Positions 5,934 through 6,023 of a DNA stretch of 6,023 nucleotides are shown here, piece after piece (the stretch's first letter is position 1; the number at the start of each line of letters is the position of its first letter). The translations under genes were made by a program, and so were the position numbers. The notes under the pieces were generated by a model. That model did no database searches, had not been told where the DNA came from, and worked only from the letters and a program-made list of their open reading frames with translations. Location: the NCBI GenBank assembly GCA_022448705.1, contig JAKUUF010000094.1, forward strand, positions 1-6,023, in the 5' to 3' direction. The stretch comes from SAR324 cluster bacterium (lineage in GTDB: Bacteria; SAR324; NAC60-12).

Positions 5934-6023
5934 ATGGAAAGAATAAAATCCGCAAGTTTGATGACCGCCATCAAAACTCCTTACAGGCCGAACGGCGAAG
6001 TTGACCTGGAGACCTTTGACAGC
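5934..6023 (+). CDS. dapA: Dihydrodipicolinate (HTPA) synthase family, N-terminal fragment
   Basis: Thirty codons are visible before the window ends, so the gene is cut by the edge and not broken. The peptide contains SLMTAIKTPYRPNGEVDLE, the characteristic first strand and loop of the DapA/N-acetylneuraminate lyase TIM-barrel family. DapA condenses pyruvate with aspartate semialdehyde in the lysine/diaminopimelate pathway in the cytoplasm. The wording TAIKTPY-x-P-x-G-x-x-DLE is that of plant-type DHDPS (Arabidopsis has ITAIKTPYLPDGRFDLE), whereas E. coli has a VAIVTPM form. The catalytic lysine and active-site Thr/Tyr residues lie beyond the edge, so another lyase of the family cannot be fully excluded. 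The ATG at 5934 gives the expected short lead before the first strand, but no Shine-Dalgarno sequence precedes it (AAGTAATAAATTT). A second in-frame ATG at 5961 is too close to the core motif to be preferred. Confidence 0.75.
   Translation, partial: MERIKSASLMTAIKTPYRPNGEVDLETFDS

Overview
The window reads as ordinary chromosome of a Gram-negative bacterium: it encodes a probable outer-membrane lipoprotein and a Sec-exported protein, base composition looks even and moderately A+T-leaning by eye, and there are no transposases, integrases, tRNAs, rRNAs or CRISPR arrays. Taxonomy cannot be fixed from 6 kb. One hint is the start of a dihydrodipicolinate synthase gene at the right edge, whose N-terminus resembles the plant-type enzyme more than the E. 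coli one. That would be compatible with a PVC-type lineage such as Lentisphaerota, but this is a guess. Several starts (tatD, the FapA-like gene, dapA) have no convincing Shine-Dalgarno sequence.

Layout. On the minus strand, 1-765 is a complete TatD-family metal-dependent hydrolase. A 141-base divergent intergenic region (766-906) separates it from a plus-strand series of six closely packed genes running to 5768: a Bor-like lipoprotein (907-1242), ribonuclease III (rnc, 1247-1975), an RsuA/RluB-type rRNA pseudouridine synthase (1985-2722), a FapA/DUF342-family beta-helix and coiled-coil protein (2773-4458), a pentapeptide-repeat protein (4474-5313) and a small exported protein of unknown function (5310-5768). 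Gaps are 4, 9, 50 and 15 bases, and the last pair overlaps by 4 (ATGA), so this is probably one or two operons. An A+T-rich 165-base gap then precedes the 5' end of a dapA-type gene (5934 to the edge).

How the genes fit together. rnc and rluB form an RNA-processing and ribosome-maturation pair. The three genes after them are less standard: a FapA-family protein without any flagellar neighbours, an unusually regular pentapeptide-repeat solenoid, and an exported protein translationally coupled to the solenoid gene.

The most remarkable object is the pentapeptide-repeat protein. Its five-residue register runs unbroken from residue 24 to residue 274 (51 pentads), and all ten of its cysteines occupy the same inward-facing i-2 position. 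I found no clear new defence system, mobile element or RNA element. The best candidate for something undescribed is the FapA-like / pentapeptide / exported-protein trio.
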